From Diploptera punctata (Eukaryota > Arthropoda > Insecta > Blattodea > Blaberidae): 64,000 nt of DNA. The position numbers were made by a program, and so were the translations under genes. Positions within the stretch are counted from its first letter, which is position 1; each line of letters begins with the position of its first letter. The stretch covers positions 1,408,501-1,472,500 of the forward strand of contig JASPKZ010004199.1 in assembly GCA_030220185.1 (NCBI GenBank), read 5' to 3'. Below, piece after piece: positions 43,951-54,683 of the stretch. Under the pieces are notes generated by a model. It searched no databases. It saw only the letters and a list, made by a program, of their open reading frames with translations, and had not been told where the DNA came from.

Positions 43951-44175
43951 CGATACCAAGCCGGATTCAGGGAAGGCTTCAGGACGGCGGACAATCTATT
44001 TGTCCTGAGAACTGCAATTAACAGATGTTTGAGGGTCAAACGAGGCAGGTTACACTGTACTTTTATAGATCTGAAAAAAGCATTTGACTCTGTTGAACGC
44101 AATGCCCTATGGCAAAAATTATGGCAACTAGGAGTATCGGGAACTATGTGTACATTAATTTTGTGTATTACTTAA
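43951..44175 (+). pseudogene. Second RT fragment (fingers), fused in frame to the first
   Basis: RYQAGFREGFRTADNLFVL, RTAINRCLRVKRGRLHCTF, IDLKKAFDSVERNALWQKLW and QLGVSG, then drift and stop. This is the RT region with the first catalytic Asp (FIDL..AFD), which should precede, not follow, the FADD box just upstream. It comes from a different LINE family. Confidence 0.85.
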
Positions 44176-44337
44176 TAAATTTTATTATTTTCATTTATCC
44201 AATTTTACATATCTAGGATTCAATATCTCATATGAAGAAGTGTGGAAGAAAAAAATAGTATATTTTGGTTGAGTATGCCTGTGTAAATAACAGAAACAAT
44301 CCTGAAATAAATAAATAAATAAGTACATATATATCTC

Positions 44338-45670
44338 AAATCCGTAGGACCATAGCCGCGCCGAATATAATCCCTGTCCTGAGCTAAAGTTTTTCAATCA
44401 TCTCTTGTATAATCTACTTTCCTCAATTCATGGTCACTATCATTTTCCCACCTCATTCTTGGCTTATCTGCTGTGTGCTTTTCTTATAATTTTCTACGAG
44501 GAGTAACCACGCCCTCTTTCATTCCCCGTTCGTGCTACATATCCTCCCCATCTCAGTCTAACTAACTAACTCACTGGCACTATCGAACCCGTAGGTTCAT
44601 GGCCGCGCGGACATAAGCTCTCCATACATCCCTATCCTGAGCAAATGTTTTCCAATCATCTCCTATATAATCTACTTCCCTCAAATCATAGTTTGTTATT
44701 CTCTCACCTCATTCTTGGTCTACCAACTGGGTGTTTTCCCTCTGGCTTTCCTACAAGAAGCTTTCATGCACGTCTTTCATTCCCCATTCGTGTCACGTGT
44801 CCTGCCCATCGCAGTCTACGAGACTTAACTGTTCTTATTATATCTGGCTTCCTATAAAGACCATTTAATTCACTGTTATGCAGTCTTCTCCATTCACCTA
44901 TCTGTTCATCTCTCTTTGGTCCAAAAATGTTCCTAAGAAATTTATTCTCAAATACTCGTAATCTCTTTTCCTCCCTTAAAGTAAGAGTCCGTGTTTCGCA
45001 TCCATATAATATAACTGGTAGAATAATAGTTTTATATATTTTCAGTTAAACATTTTTTGAAAGGAGTTGGGAAGTCAAATATCTCTGCAATGCATAATAA
45101 CAAGCATTTCCAGAATTGAGCCTATGTTTAATTTCTATGTGCATCTCATTCTTATTTGTGATTATTGTTCCTAGGTATTTGAATTCAGCCACTTCCTCAA
45201 AATTTCCCTCATTTGTCATTAGCTGTCCATTTACATTATATAATGCATTTCTATATGTGACCATATATTTAGTTTTATTGATATTTACTTCCAGTCCTAA
45301 TTTCGTATGTTACTCTCAGTCAAAGAGATTTAATTGTTCTTACTATATTTGGTTTCCCTTAAATATCATGTAGCTCATTGTTATGTAGTCTTCGCCATTC
45401 GCTTGTCTGTTCATCTTTCTCTGGTCCAAACATTTTCCTAAGAACTTTATTTTGAAATACTCGTATCTTTTTTCTTCCCTTAAAATAAGAGCCCATGTTT
45501 CGTACACATATAATATAATTCGGAGAAGAAGTTTAATATATTTTCAGTTCAATGTTTTTTTGAGAGAAGTTGGGACGAGAAGTATCCCTTTAATGAATAA
45601 TAGCATGCTTTTCCAAGATTGAGCCTAACTTATGTTTAATTTCTATATGCACCTCATTTAATATATATAA
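44338..45670 (-). mobile_element. LINE-T tail (outer copy) split by a LINE-T tail (inner copy)
   Basis: The outer copy is in two parts, 44338-44558 and 45314-45670, whose ends rejoin at TCTCAGTC (44551-44558 and 45314-45321). Outer coding remnants include VARTGNERGRG-like and GPEKDEQTSEWRRLHNNELH-like segments, strongly mutated. The true 3' terminus near 44338 has lost its TTAG repeat. Confidence 0.85.
44559..45313 (-). mobile_element. LINE-T tail (inner copy), 755 bp, 8 bp target duplication
   Basis: On the minus strand: LGLEVNINKTKYMVTYRNAL, FEEVAEFKYLGTIITNKNEM, HIEIKHRLNSGNACYYAL, then frameshifted GPKRDEQIGEWRRLHNSEL, SRRLRWAGHVTRMGNERRA and GKHPVGRPRMR. It ends GCCAGTGAGTTAGTTAGTTA. 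The flanking TCTCAGTC repeat shows target-primed insertion into a relative. Confidence 0.92.
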
Positions 45671-45714
45671 CTCGTGACATTACGCATTACGTTCCCTGAA
45701 AGCTACTAATTTCA

Positions 45715-46085
45715 ACATGATTGGTCCCCGTTCATCCAGCTAGGGACATGGGTGCTCCCCTAGTGGGAAGTTTCTTATTCAGACTAATTTAGTTACGTTC
45801 ATTTCCCCAAGTGACATGTGGTTAACATATCGCCTCGAGGAGACATCTGGTAGGAAACTAAGGTATTACTTGGATTAAGATAGATCGGTTAAATTTTGCT
45901 TAGAGGCCTTATTAGTCAGGCTTGAGGTTTTACGAGCCTGAAAATCTTCACCGATCAAAGTTCCTCCTGGAGGACTTGTCCCTTGGATTTTGCCCATCCA
46001 AAAAATCGATCGTTGCCAGCCGGGTTTGAGCCTGCGACCTTCAGGAATAGAGGCAAGGAACGTAACCACTAGCCCACCATGGCCG
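45715..46085 (-). mobile_element. SINE-3 (tRNA-derived, ~370 bp)
   Basis: On the minus strand GTGGGCTAGTGGTTACG serves as A-box region and GCAGGCTCAAACCCGGC as B-box, then a body with GGGCAAAATCCAAGGGAC, TCCTCCAGGAGGAAC and GCCTGACTAATAAGGCC. Only one copy in the window; start CGGCCATGGTGGGC. Confidence 0.75.
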
Positions 46086-46148
46086 ACAATTTCACCATAG
46101 CGTATATATGCATGAATACTTTCTTATATGGAATTTAAAATAAATTTA

Positions 46149-46881
46149 TCATAAGTAATGCCACGAGTGATTTCCAAATTATCGATAAATTGACGACTCA
46201 CGAAGTGACGAGTGAATTTATCTAGAGCATTTGGAAATCAAGAGTGGCATTTGTTAGGACTATTTAACGAATAAAATTAAGCTGTTTACTCACAAATCAT
46301 TATTTAAATATAGTTATTTTAAAATATTTATATATTTAATGTAAACGGCGATGTTTGAAAACAAATGAGAAACGATTGGTATGCTTCATTTACTTATTTT
46401 GTTCGTCACTGCAACAAGATCATATTATTTATTGCCAAGGGAACGCAATATTGTAAGAATGTACTCAAGTGGAGAAAAAATGAAACACATCAAACTGTAT
46501 ATTAATTCATTTCTGATGTTCTATGATGTAAATATGACAATTATATTTTTCTGAAAAAAATTAAGAAAGTGCAAAGAGTGGTTTCTTTTTTTGGTGGTAT
46601 AATCAATTGCTACAACTGTTTTTATATTAACTCCCGCGTGCGGTATGTGTTGACATTCATGCACTATATATACAATCTGGTAGCCGTATTTCTTAGTGAG
46701 TCAGTCACTGCAAAATAATGCTATGACCTATTCAGAATGTTAAAAAGGAGGTGCTTTCTTTATTATGATAAACTTTAGTTGGTAAATTCTAGGCGAAACA
46801 CGACTGCGATTGGTTATAAATAAAGAATCATTGTAACGCGATTGGTCATTGACTCCCATTTGGGGCATGAGTTAAATAGTC
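46149..46881 (-). mobile_element. Rep-A copy 5
   Basis: Reverse copy, TCATAAGTAATGCC to GAGTTAAATAGTC, with hairpin at about 46152-46252. It shares with copy 6 a private insertion TTAACTCCCGCGTGCGG (about 46627) and a replaced segment TTAGTTGGTAAATTCTAGGC near 46776, absent in copies 1-4. Confidence 0.9.
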
Positions 46882-47198
46882 TACAAAATTTCTAAGGGTT
46901 CAGGGATGTTACCTGACAGTTCCGATAGCTGTAAAAATCCTTTAGGCTCCAATACTTTACTACACAGTAATTTGATGTTGATGTGATAGATATTTATATC
47001 ATATGAATAGTCGTAACGTGATATCTTGTTAAATCATGTACTCTCAATCAACACTTATAGTTCCTAGAACTTCAAAGTAGAACACCAAATTCCAACTCCA
47101 CAATACCGGAGTAACCATTAACAGAAAAAAAAATATATATGGTGGAAAATCTTAAGAACTTGAGATGATTCGTTCAAGATTAAGAACATTCTCCAATG
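46882..47198. other. Unassigned stretch
   Basis: Nothing recognised between Rep-A copy 5 and Rep-D copy 2. Confidence 0.6.
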
Positions 47199-48316
47199 GA
47201 ACTGTCAACCATTGCATGCTGAAATCTAACTCGAAATTTCTTCAAGAGAAACGTTGTGATGTATAAAGGCCGTGTCCAAAAATTACCTTCTGTTATTAAC
47301 TGCCAAATCTTTCATTTAATCTATAGAGAAGTAACACACAGCTCTAGAATTGGCAGATTGGATAATCATCACAACCTGCCGTGTGCGCCGCTTCCCGTCT
47401 CGCTCAACTCCGCTCTTACTAATGGAGGGAGAACATGTGCTCCATACAGTGGGTTGCCTTTGCGGGAATCTGACTTCGATTTCTGTGTCTTGAAGTTAAA
47501 AGGCAGACTATTTAACTCATGCCCCAAATGGGAGACAATGACCAATCACATTTCAATGATTTTTTATTTACAACCAATCACAGTCGTGTTTCGCCTAGAA
47601 TTTACCAACTAAAGTTTATCATAATAAAGAAAGCACCTCCTTTTTAACATTCTGAATAGGTCATAGCATTATTTTGCAGTGACTGACTCTCCAAGAAATA
47701 CGGCTGCCAGATTATATAGCCTATATAGTGCATGAATGTCAACACATAGCGCATGCGGGAGTTAATATAAAATACATTTGTAGCAATTTATTATACCACC
47801 AAAAAAGAAACCACTGTTTGCACTTTCTTAAATTTTTTTTTCCCAGGCTAATAACAGTCTAGAAAAATATAGTCATATTTACATCATAGGACATCAGAAA
47901 TGAATTAATATACAGTTTGATTTTTCATTCTTTTCTCCATTAGAGTGCATTCTTACCATTCTTATAATATTGCGTTCCTTTGGCAATAAATAATATTATC
48001 TGGTTGCAGTGATGAACAAAAGAAGCAAATGAAGCGTACCAATCGTTTCTTATTTGTTTTCAAACATCGCCGTTTACATTAAATATGTAAATATTTTAAA
48101 ATAACTATATTCAAATAATGATTTGTGAGCAATCAGCTTAATTTTATTCGTTAAATAGTCCTAACAAATGCTACTCTTGATTTCGAAATTCTCTAGATAA
48201 ATTGGAAATCACTCGTGGCATTACTTACGATAATTTCTTGGACACGGCTTTGGTACACCAAAACACTTTTCTGGCAGACATTTCAAGTTATTTCGGCATG
48301 CAATGCTTGACGGTTC
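47199..48316. mobile_element. Rep-D MITE copy 2, interrupted by Rep-A copy 6
   Basis: Left end GAACTGTCAACCATTGCATG and the complement of the right end GAACCGTCAAGCATTGCATG continue as imperfect TIRs (CTCGAAATTTCTT versus ACTTGAAATGTCT, and so on). The halves 47199-47505 and 48231-48316 align in order with 7693-8090, so Rep-A copy 6 was inserted into an already present Rep-D. Confidence 0.82.
47506..48230 (+). mobile_element. Rep-A copy 6, with a shortened hairpin
   Basis: Forward copy, GACTATTTAACTCATGCCCC to CATTACTTACGA. About 45 bases of the hairpin centre are missing (CTCTAGATAAATTGGAAATC), leaving only the outer arms. It carries the private variants of copy 5 in inverse orientation. 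Confidence 0.9.
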
Positions 48317-48529
48317 TGTTGTCAGAAGAAATATCAATATATTCTTTTACTGTACTTCATAATATTTATATCTGACAAAATGTAGGTACCGGCTGACGTA
48401 TTAACATCAAAATACTTTGTAATACATTAGCACGTTAACGAACGCTGGGTTGTGAAAATAAAATCCCTAACAGAATTTGCAGCCCAGACGTTCACCGTCA
48501 TGGCTTCTGCTTTGGTTTTATAGCAGACT

Positions 48530-49070
48530 AGATAATACCTGGCGTGCGCCGCTACGCCTAAATAAATGAAATGTGTTTTTATGTTTAGCTGAACTAGTAA
48601 AAAAGAAAAATAATTATACATATATAACGTAATTATTTTTGGATATTCCGTCTGATTTTCCGGCGTTTGCTCGGGAATCTAGTTATCCCGATCTTCTTGG
48701 TATTAATGAGCTGAAAGACAAAAATAGTTATTGTGAGATATCCGTAAAAGATAGACATATGCTGTCGAAGACTTTTTGATAGACTTTTTTTTTAGATATT
48801 CAATACTGTGTACATTAATTTGGTGTATTTTTTGGATTTAGGCAGCATAAGCCATTTAAGCGTTCATGAAGCTACTTTTTAATGCACCGATGCACTATTT
48901 TCTAGCTCCGACCCTATAGTAAGTACGGTAATATGTTATATATGATAATTGTCCCAGAAAAAATCTAAATGATGATGAAATTCCCATTGAAATCGGTCAA
49001 GTAGTTTTAGAATCCATAAAGGACAGGCAGGCAGACAAATAGACTCACTCTCATTTTTATATGTAAATTA
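48530..49070 (+). mobile_element. Rep-E copy 2
   Basis: Starts GATAATACCTGGCGTGCGC; one CGGGAATCTAGTTATCCCG module, TATGCTGTCG, AAGCCATTTAAGCG, then a 3' part different from copies 1 and 3: GAAATCGGTCAAGTAGTTTT, GACAGGCAGGCAGAC and TTTTTATATGTAAATTAG. Confidence 0.8.
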
Positions 49071-50012
49071 GCTAATACCCGGCGTGCGCTGATCCGCCTA
49101 AATACATGGAAATTAATGTGATTTTATGTTTAATTGAATAAGTAAGGGGATAATAATTATAAATTTATATTTTTTGGTACCCCATGCTGATTACCCGGAT
49201 TTGCCCGGGTATCTATCTACTTATCCCGATCTTCTTGTCATAAATGAACTGAAATACGAAAATTAATGTGTTTTATGTTTAGTTAAATAAGTGGATGGGA
49301 ACATTTATATCGTAATTACTTTTGGATACCCCGTGCTGTTTACCCGGCATTGTTCGGGAATCTACTCATCCCGATCTTTTTGGCATAAATGAGCTGAAAG
49401 ACAAAAATTAATGTCCTTCTTATGATTAGTTGAATAAGTAAAATGAAAAATAATTATAAATGTATATCGTAATTATTTTAAGATTCCCCGTGCTGATTAC
49501 CCGGTGTTGTACAGGAATCTACTTATCTCGATCTGTTTGGCATAAATGAGCTAAAATGAAAAATTCGTTATTGTGAGTTATCCATAAAAGAATGCTGCTA
49601 TGCTTGCACAGGAATCTACGTACTTGTCTCGATCTTCCTAGGCATCAATGAAAGACAAATATGGTTATTGTGAGTTATCCGTAAGAGATAAACATATGCT
49701 GTCGCGGACTTTTTTGTAGAGCATTTTGAGATATTCATTTCTGTGTGTGTACATTAATTTTTTGTTTTGTTATGGTTTAGGCAGCGTAAGCCATTTAAGG
49801 GTCCAAATAGCTACTTTTTCACGTTTTCCACTACAAACGGCGATTTTTAAGGGTGTAAGAGTTGAGTATCACAGCTCTCTTATAGCCTATGTTCATCCCG
49901 GGAATCTCCCGAACATTTTGCAAAAAGCCCCATCACAATCGTATCAACGGTATGGCCGCGCATAAAGTACGAACAAACAAACAAACAAATATTCATTTTT
50001 ATATATTATAGG
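49071..50012 (+). mobile_element. Rep-E copy 3 (three inner modules), abutting copy 2
   Basis: Begins CTAATACCCGGCGTGCGCTG right after the end of copy 2. Three ~125-165 bp modules each carry ATTACCCGG, CGGGAATCTACT and ATAAATGAGCTGAAA. It ends GGTATGGCCGCGCATAAAG, (AAAC)n and ATTTTTATATATTATAGG. Confidence 0.82.
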
Positions 50013-50656
50013 CTATATGAAAAATTGAATATAGTATTCAAAGGAAGCCATACCTTAAAAAAAATTCAATCGGCTTTCAGGAATGAATCACCAAATTTTT
50101 CATCCAAAAAGCAGTTATAGTACGCCTACATTCAAAGGTCATAGGTGAAATATAAATTGGCATTTATAAATAAAAATAACAAATACTATGATATAATGAT
50201 ATATTTTAATTAATAATGATAAATGAAAAAATAATATTTAGCATAGAGTAGAATTATGTTGTTTTGTACATTTTTGTTTGTTAAGTGTCAGTAATGGGAA
50301 ATATTTTATAATAAATAATTCTATGTAATGAAGTTATTGTCTATAGCATTATGTGCCTGTTCAGTAAATAAAATGACTTCATTAGATAATAACAGTGCAT
50401 ATCATTAATTTCAAAAACAGTTACAATTATGATGTTGGTTCGTTTCAAATAATGATATTAATGCAATATTAATTTTTATAATCATAGGGTTCGCTCATTT
50501 AATGTGAAATACATTTATTACAAAAAACAATGTTTCGTTTGATCATGCGCCTTTATAAACGTCAAAGGAAAATTTAAACTGGATATTTTTGAATAACAGA
50601 ATCATCATACATCATTTTATAAATGCACAGAATTATAAAGAGTGTACAAAATTTTC
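50013..50656. other. Unassigned AT-rich stretch
   Basis: Nothing recognised. Confidence 0.6.
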
Positions 50657-50830
50657 CACCGTTGCGGTCTGGGGATAGCGTCGCTACCTCGTACGCATCG
50701 AATCCGGGTTCGATCCTCGATCGGGACGAGTTTCCTTTTGATGGTTTTTAAGTTTCCCTCACCTGTAAGACAAACGTCAGGTTCACGAATAACATCTGAC
50801 CGTCATAATAATCATTATTATATTCGCATA
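50657..50830 (+). mobile_element. SINE-1 head and body, no tail
   Basis: A-box-like TAGCGTCGCTACCTCG, B-box GGGTTCGATCCTCGATCGGG, then CACCTGTAAGACAAACGTCAGG and GACCGTCATAATAATC. The 3' tail modules A and B are both absent. Confidence 0.8.
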
Positions 50831-51056
50831 TTTAGTAAGAATGTCTAAGTGAATGATGTGTTGTCTTAATGTAATATTGTCTCGGATGGCGGCCCTGGAT
50901 TCAGATGATCACTTATTCGGGGAAGTCTCCATGTCCTTATGTGGTCAAAAAAGTTGTGTGTTTAATGCAAAGTTTAAAATCCCTCTTTCAAAGGTTTATA
51001 AATGCTGTGAGGCGCGGGGCATCTAATGTTACCTATAAGGCGAGAGGTTAAACAAC

Positions 51057-51082
51057 AAAAATAATAATAATAGGCCCTAATA

Positions 51083-51161
<79 letters not shown>
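51057..51161. repeat. (AAT)n then (AGT)n compound microsatellite
   Basis: AAT units to about 51112, then about 16 AGT units to 51161. 50831-51056 before it is unassigned. The Thr/Tyr-run minus-strand frame is an artefact. Confidence 0.96.
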
Positions 51162-51164
51162 AAA

Positions 51165-51423
51165 TATGGTAAATTAAACGAGAAATACCAATTAATACAT
51201 GTATCTTACACCGGGTAATGATCATGCCAAGGCTAAGAGAAAATATAAATTTAGTTTTCTCTTAAAAGATGCTAACGTCCGGCAGCCCCTCATTTCCTGT
51301 GGTAGGGAATTCCAGTTCTGAGAAGTGGAAATAGTATAATATGACGTGGAGTGACGGGATGCCTTATGTTGCGGTATGTTAAGCAAGAGATTGTGTTGTG
51401 ATTGTGTATTTAAATTATGGTTG
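51165..51423 (-). pseudogene. LINE-C relic, C-terminal part (downstream of the LINE-R insertion)
   Basis: The minus strand reads HNLNTQSQHNLLLNIPQHKA and, frameshifted, PTTGNEGLPDVSIF and KFIFSLSLGMI, continuing the CR1/L2-like protein whose upstream half is at 54684-55005. It aligns with THNLDTRSHQHIVLYIPPQ and WNSLP of the copy at 34225-35165. Confidence 0.82.
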
Positions 51424-51710
51424 GAGGAGCTATCACCTTGACGTGGTGGGGGGGCTTAGTACCCGATGAACCAGACGACTCTACTGGGGAAGATTGACTT
51501 AGGTTAATCTTGCTGGTGGGTAAGAGGCGAGGGGAACTAAGTATAGCTCACAACGAAGGAATGGCGTCTGTATCCATATTGGGCGGCCACATCTTCGTCA
51601 AGTCAAGTCTTCAACGGTCAACAGGGCGACAAGGAATAGCACAGCTAAACTTGTAGGGCTTGAAGAGCGGAAGAAGCAGCCTCTCTTGGGGGGTGGATAC
51701 CCAGAGGAGC

Positions 51711-52620
51711 ATGTTTGGAGGCTCAGAGGAAGCAGCCCTTCCACCATCCTTGTCCTGCGAAGCGCTCGTAACGCTTCCAGGAGACATTTATCTTACTGAG
51801 AAGCTTCATGGAAATCAGCCGGATTGTCATAAAAGGAACCGACCCAAGCAAGATAAAAGGATACGATTTGGAATAAAGGACATTTTGAAATTAGGAAATT
51901 GGAACGTTAGGGGAATAAATACAAAAGAAGAAGAATTAGAAAGAGAATTAAAGAAAAAAGAAATAAATATAGCAACAATAACAGAAACAAAAAAGAAACT
52001 AAAAGGAACAAAGGACTTACAACACTATACTATGTTGTATAGCGGAGTAGAACAGACAACAAGAGCGCAGTGTGGAGTAGCAATTTTAATAGATGAAAAA
52101 TGGAAGAACAAATTGAATAGCTATGAGTTTATAAATGAAAGAATCCTGATAGCCAGATTTAAAATTGAAAGAGGATATATGATGATAATTGCTGTGTATG
52201 CCCCAGAGGAAGGCAAGAAAGAAGAAACAAAAAAATTTTATAAAACATTACAAACATTAGTTGATAAATATACAAAAGATCATCATTTAATAATAAGTGG
52301 AGACTTAAATGCCAGAGTAGGCAATGTCCCTATACCTAATGTAATAGGAAATAATGGAGAAGAAATAACAATAAATGATAATGGACAGGATTTGAGACAG
52401 TTTTCAGCCTATAATCAATTAAAAATAATGAATACCTATTTCCGAAAAAAGGACATACATAAATATACAAGAAGTGGATATAACTCAAGATCAATAATTG
52501 ACTATTTAATCGTAAAACAACAAGCTAGGAGCCTTGGTAAAAGATGTGAGAGTACATAGAGGCAGCGATATATACTCTGATCACTATCTCGTGATAAGCA
52601 AAATAAACATAATAGCTAAA
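51711..52620 (+). pseudogene. LINE-R endonuclease domain
   Basis: The first ATG in frame is at 51711. Boxes in order: LKLGNWNVRGINTKEEEL (Asn), ATITETKKKLKGT (Glu), MMIIAVYAPEEGK (Tyr), HLIISGDLNARVGN (Asp, Asn), NDNGQDL, and SRSIIDYLIV (Asp). Just after this the frame shifts at about 52525; in the +1 frame VRVHRGSDIYSDHYLVIS supplies the final SDH box, and it shifts back near 52615. All catalytic residues are present once the two compensating shifts are allowed for. Confidence 0.92.
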
Positions 52621-54628
52621 TGGCGGAAAATAACATAAAGAACAAAAGAAACCAAGAAGAAGTATATAAAATATATTTATTACAAGATCAAAGTATTAGA
52701 CAACATTATGAAAGCAGAATGAATAAATATATATCAGAGATAGCGACGTCAGAAGATATAAATATTGAATGGGAAAATATATCAAATGTAATACATAAAA
52801 CAGCAAATGAGATATTAGGAAAGAAAAATAGAATAAGGAATAGGAAGGGCTTGAGAACTTGGAATGCGAATATACAAAATGCAGTGAATGAAAAACAAAA
52901 AGCATATCATACATACTTACGACTGAAAACAGAAGAATCCTATGAAGAATATAAAATGAAAAGGAGAATTGCTAAAAGCATTATAAGAAAATCCCATCAG
53001 GAGTCATGGGATAAATTTATAAGCTCAGTAGAACATGATATGTATGGAAGACAAGAAATAGGTTATAAATTAGTGAAACATCTAAATCAGACTGAGAAAG
53101 ATTCTGCCAGATTGAATATAATCCAGAACAAGAATGGATCCAGCATTATGAAAAACTTTGGAAAAAGGAGGAAATTGAAGGAAAAGAGAACAATGAGGAA
53201 GAAATAAAAGTGGAAAATATTGATGTAATAGACATAAATGAATTAGAAATGGCTTTGAAAACCACTAAGAATAGGAAAGCAACAGGATTAGATAATATAA
53301 ATATGGAATTAATCAAATATAGTGGAATATTGTGTAAACTACGAATACTTCATCTAATTAATATATGTTGGCAGACCTATGGGATTCCAACCACTTGGGA
53401 AAACAGCAATTGTCAAGAATATATTCAAAAGAGGAGACCGGAGAAATTGCGAGAATTACAGAGGGATTAGCTTAATGAATACTGGCTACAAAAAATATAC
53501 GAAAATAATAAATAATAGATTGAGAAACATAACAGAAGTAATAATAAGTGAAAATCAAAGTGGATTCAGAAAGGGAAGGTCATGTATAGACAATGTCTTT
53601 ACACACTGAAACAACTCATAGAAAAGAGAAGAGAACATAACTTAGAAACTCACATAGGATTTATAGATTTGGATAAGGCCTTCGATCGAGTAAACAGACA
53701 AAAATTATGGGAAATATTACGAATGAAAGGATACCCGCTGTGCCTTGTTGAAACAATAAAGACATTATATGAAGACACAAATATAATTATAGATACCGGA
53801 TTCAAAAGAACAGATGCAATCAAAACAAATACTGGATTACGACAAGGATGTAGTTTATCACCCACTTTGTTTAATATATATATAGACGATATTTTTAATA
53901 AATGGAAAGTTTTAGTAAATCCAGGAAAAAGAATGGATAATAAAATGTGCATAAATAATCTTTTATTTGCTGACGATGTAATCATAATACAGAAAAATGA
54001 AGACGACTCACAGAAATCAATGCATGCATTAAATGAAATATGTAAATTATACGATCTAAAAATTTCTGTAAGGAAAACGAAGACCATGGCTTTTAGAGGA
54101 AGAGATCCAGTGAGAACCAAAATTATTTTAGAAAATCAAAGTATAGAACAGGTGTCTAGTTTCAAATATTTGGGCTGTGATGTTGGCTACAATGTGGAAA
54201 GAGAGATTGACTCCAAAATAAATAAATTTCAGACGGTGTGTGGAACAATACAGAGAACATTCAAAAATAAAATTAGAAAAGAAACCAAGATAAAAATGTA
54301 TAATGTTATGGCGGTTCCCACAATATTGTATGGATGTGAAACTTGGGCTCCAGTGAAAAGACAGAAGGATAGAATACAGACGGCAGAGATGCGGTTCCTA
54401 AGACAAGTAAAAGGATGTACAAGACTTGATAGAATAAGAAATGAGGATATAAGAGAAGAATTGAAAGTACAGCCTTTATTGGATAAAGTCACGAATTACA
54501 GACAGAAATGGATTGATCACATGGATGGAATGAACAAGGAGAGATATCCATTGTTAGCCAGAAATTATCAAGCAAGAGGAAGGCGTGATGTTGGAAGACC
54601 TAGAAGACGTTGGGCTGATGCAATATGA
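52620..54628 (+). pseudogene. LINE-R linker and reverse transcriptase
   Basis: The linker (52620-53207) is Lys/Glu/Asn-rich. RT follows with frame changes near 53125, 53400 and 53600: ALKTTKNRKATGLDNINMEL, IVKNIFKRGDRRNCENYRGI, SENQSGFRKGRSCIDNVFT, IGFIDLDKAFDRVNRQKLW, GLRQGCSLSPTLFNIYIDDI, INNLLFADDVIIIQKNED, FKYLGCDVGYNVEREIDSK, AVPTILYGCETWAP, EMRFLRQVKGCTRLDRIRN and GRRDVGRPRRRWADA. The last 348 codons (53582-54628) are open. All RT catalytic boxes are intact; only indels disrupt it. Confidence 0.93.
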
Positions 54629-54660
54629 AGTCGGAACGGGCAATTGCCTAATCCCTGGAG

Positions 54661-54683
54661 TGATGATGATGATGATGATGATG
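54661..54683. repeat. (TGA)n 3' terminus of LINE-R
   Basis: Seven TGA units close the element; similar ATG-repeat ends occur at 5580, 20719, 26725 and 37180, marking related 3' ends. Confidence 0.9.

Larger units (their letters stand above)
51424..54683 (+). mobile_element. LINE-R, near full-length endonuclease-RT retrotransposon
   Basis: A 5' untranslated part with GGAGGAGCTATCACCTTGAC, GTGGTGGGG and TTAGTACCCGATGAACC precedes an AP endonuclease, a linker, RT and a 3' end of ATG repeats (54661-54683). About 3.26 kb. No RNase H or finger is seen, which fits RTE-like elements, though clade is not proven. It sits precisely between two codons of an older LINE-C protein. Transposition would be by target-primed reverse transcription; frameshifts prevent it now. 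Confidence 0.93.

Noticed and set aside
50974..51225. 83-codon Thr/Tyr-rich frame
   Set aside because: Translation of the AAT/AGT microsatellite.
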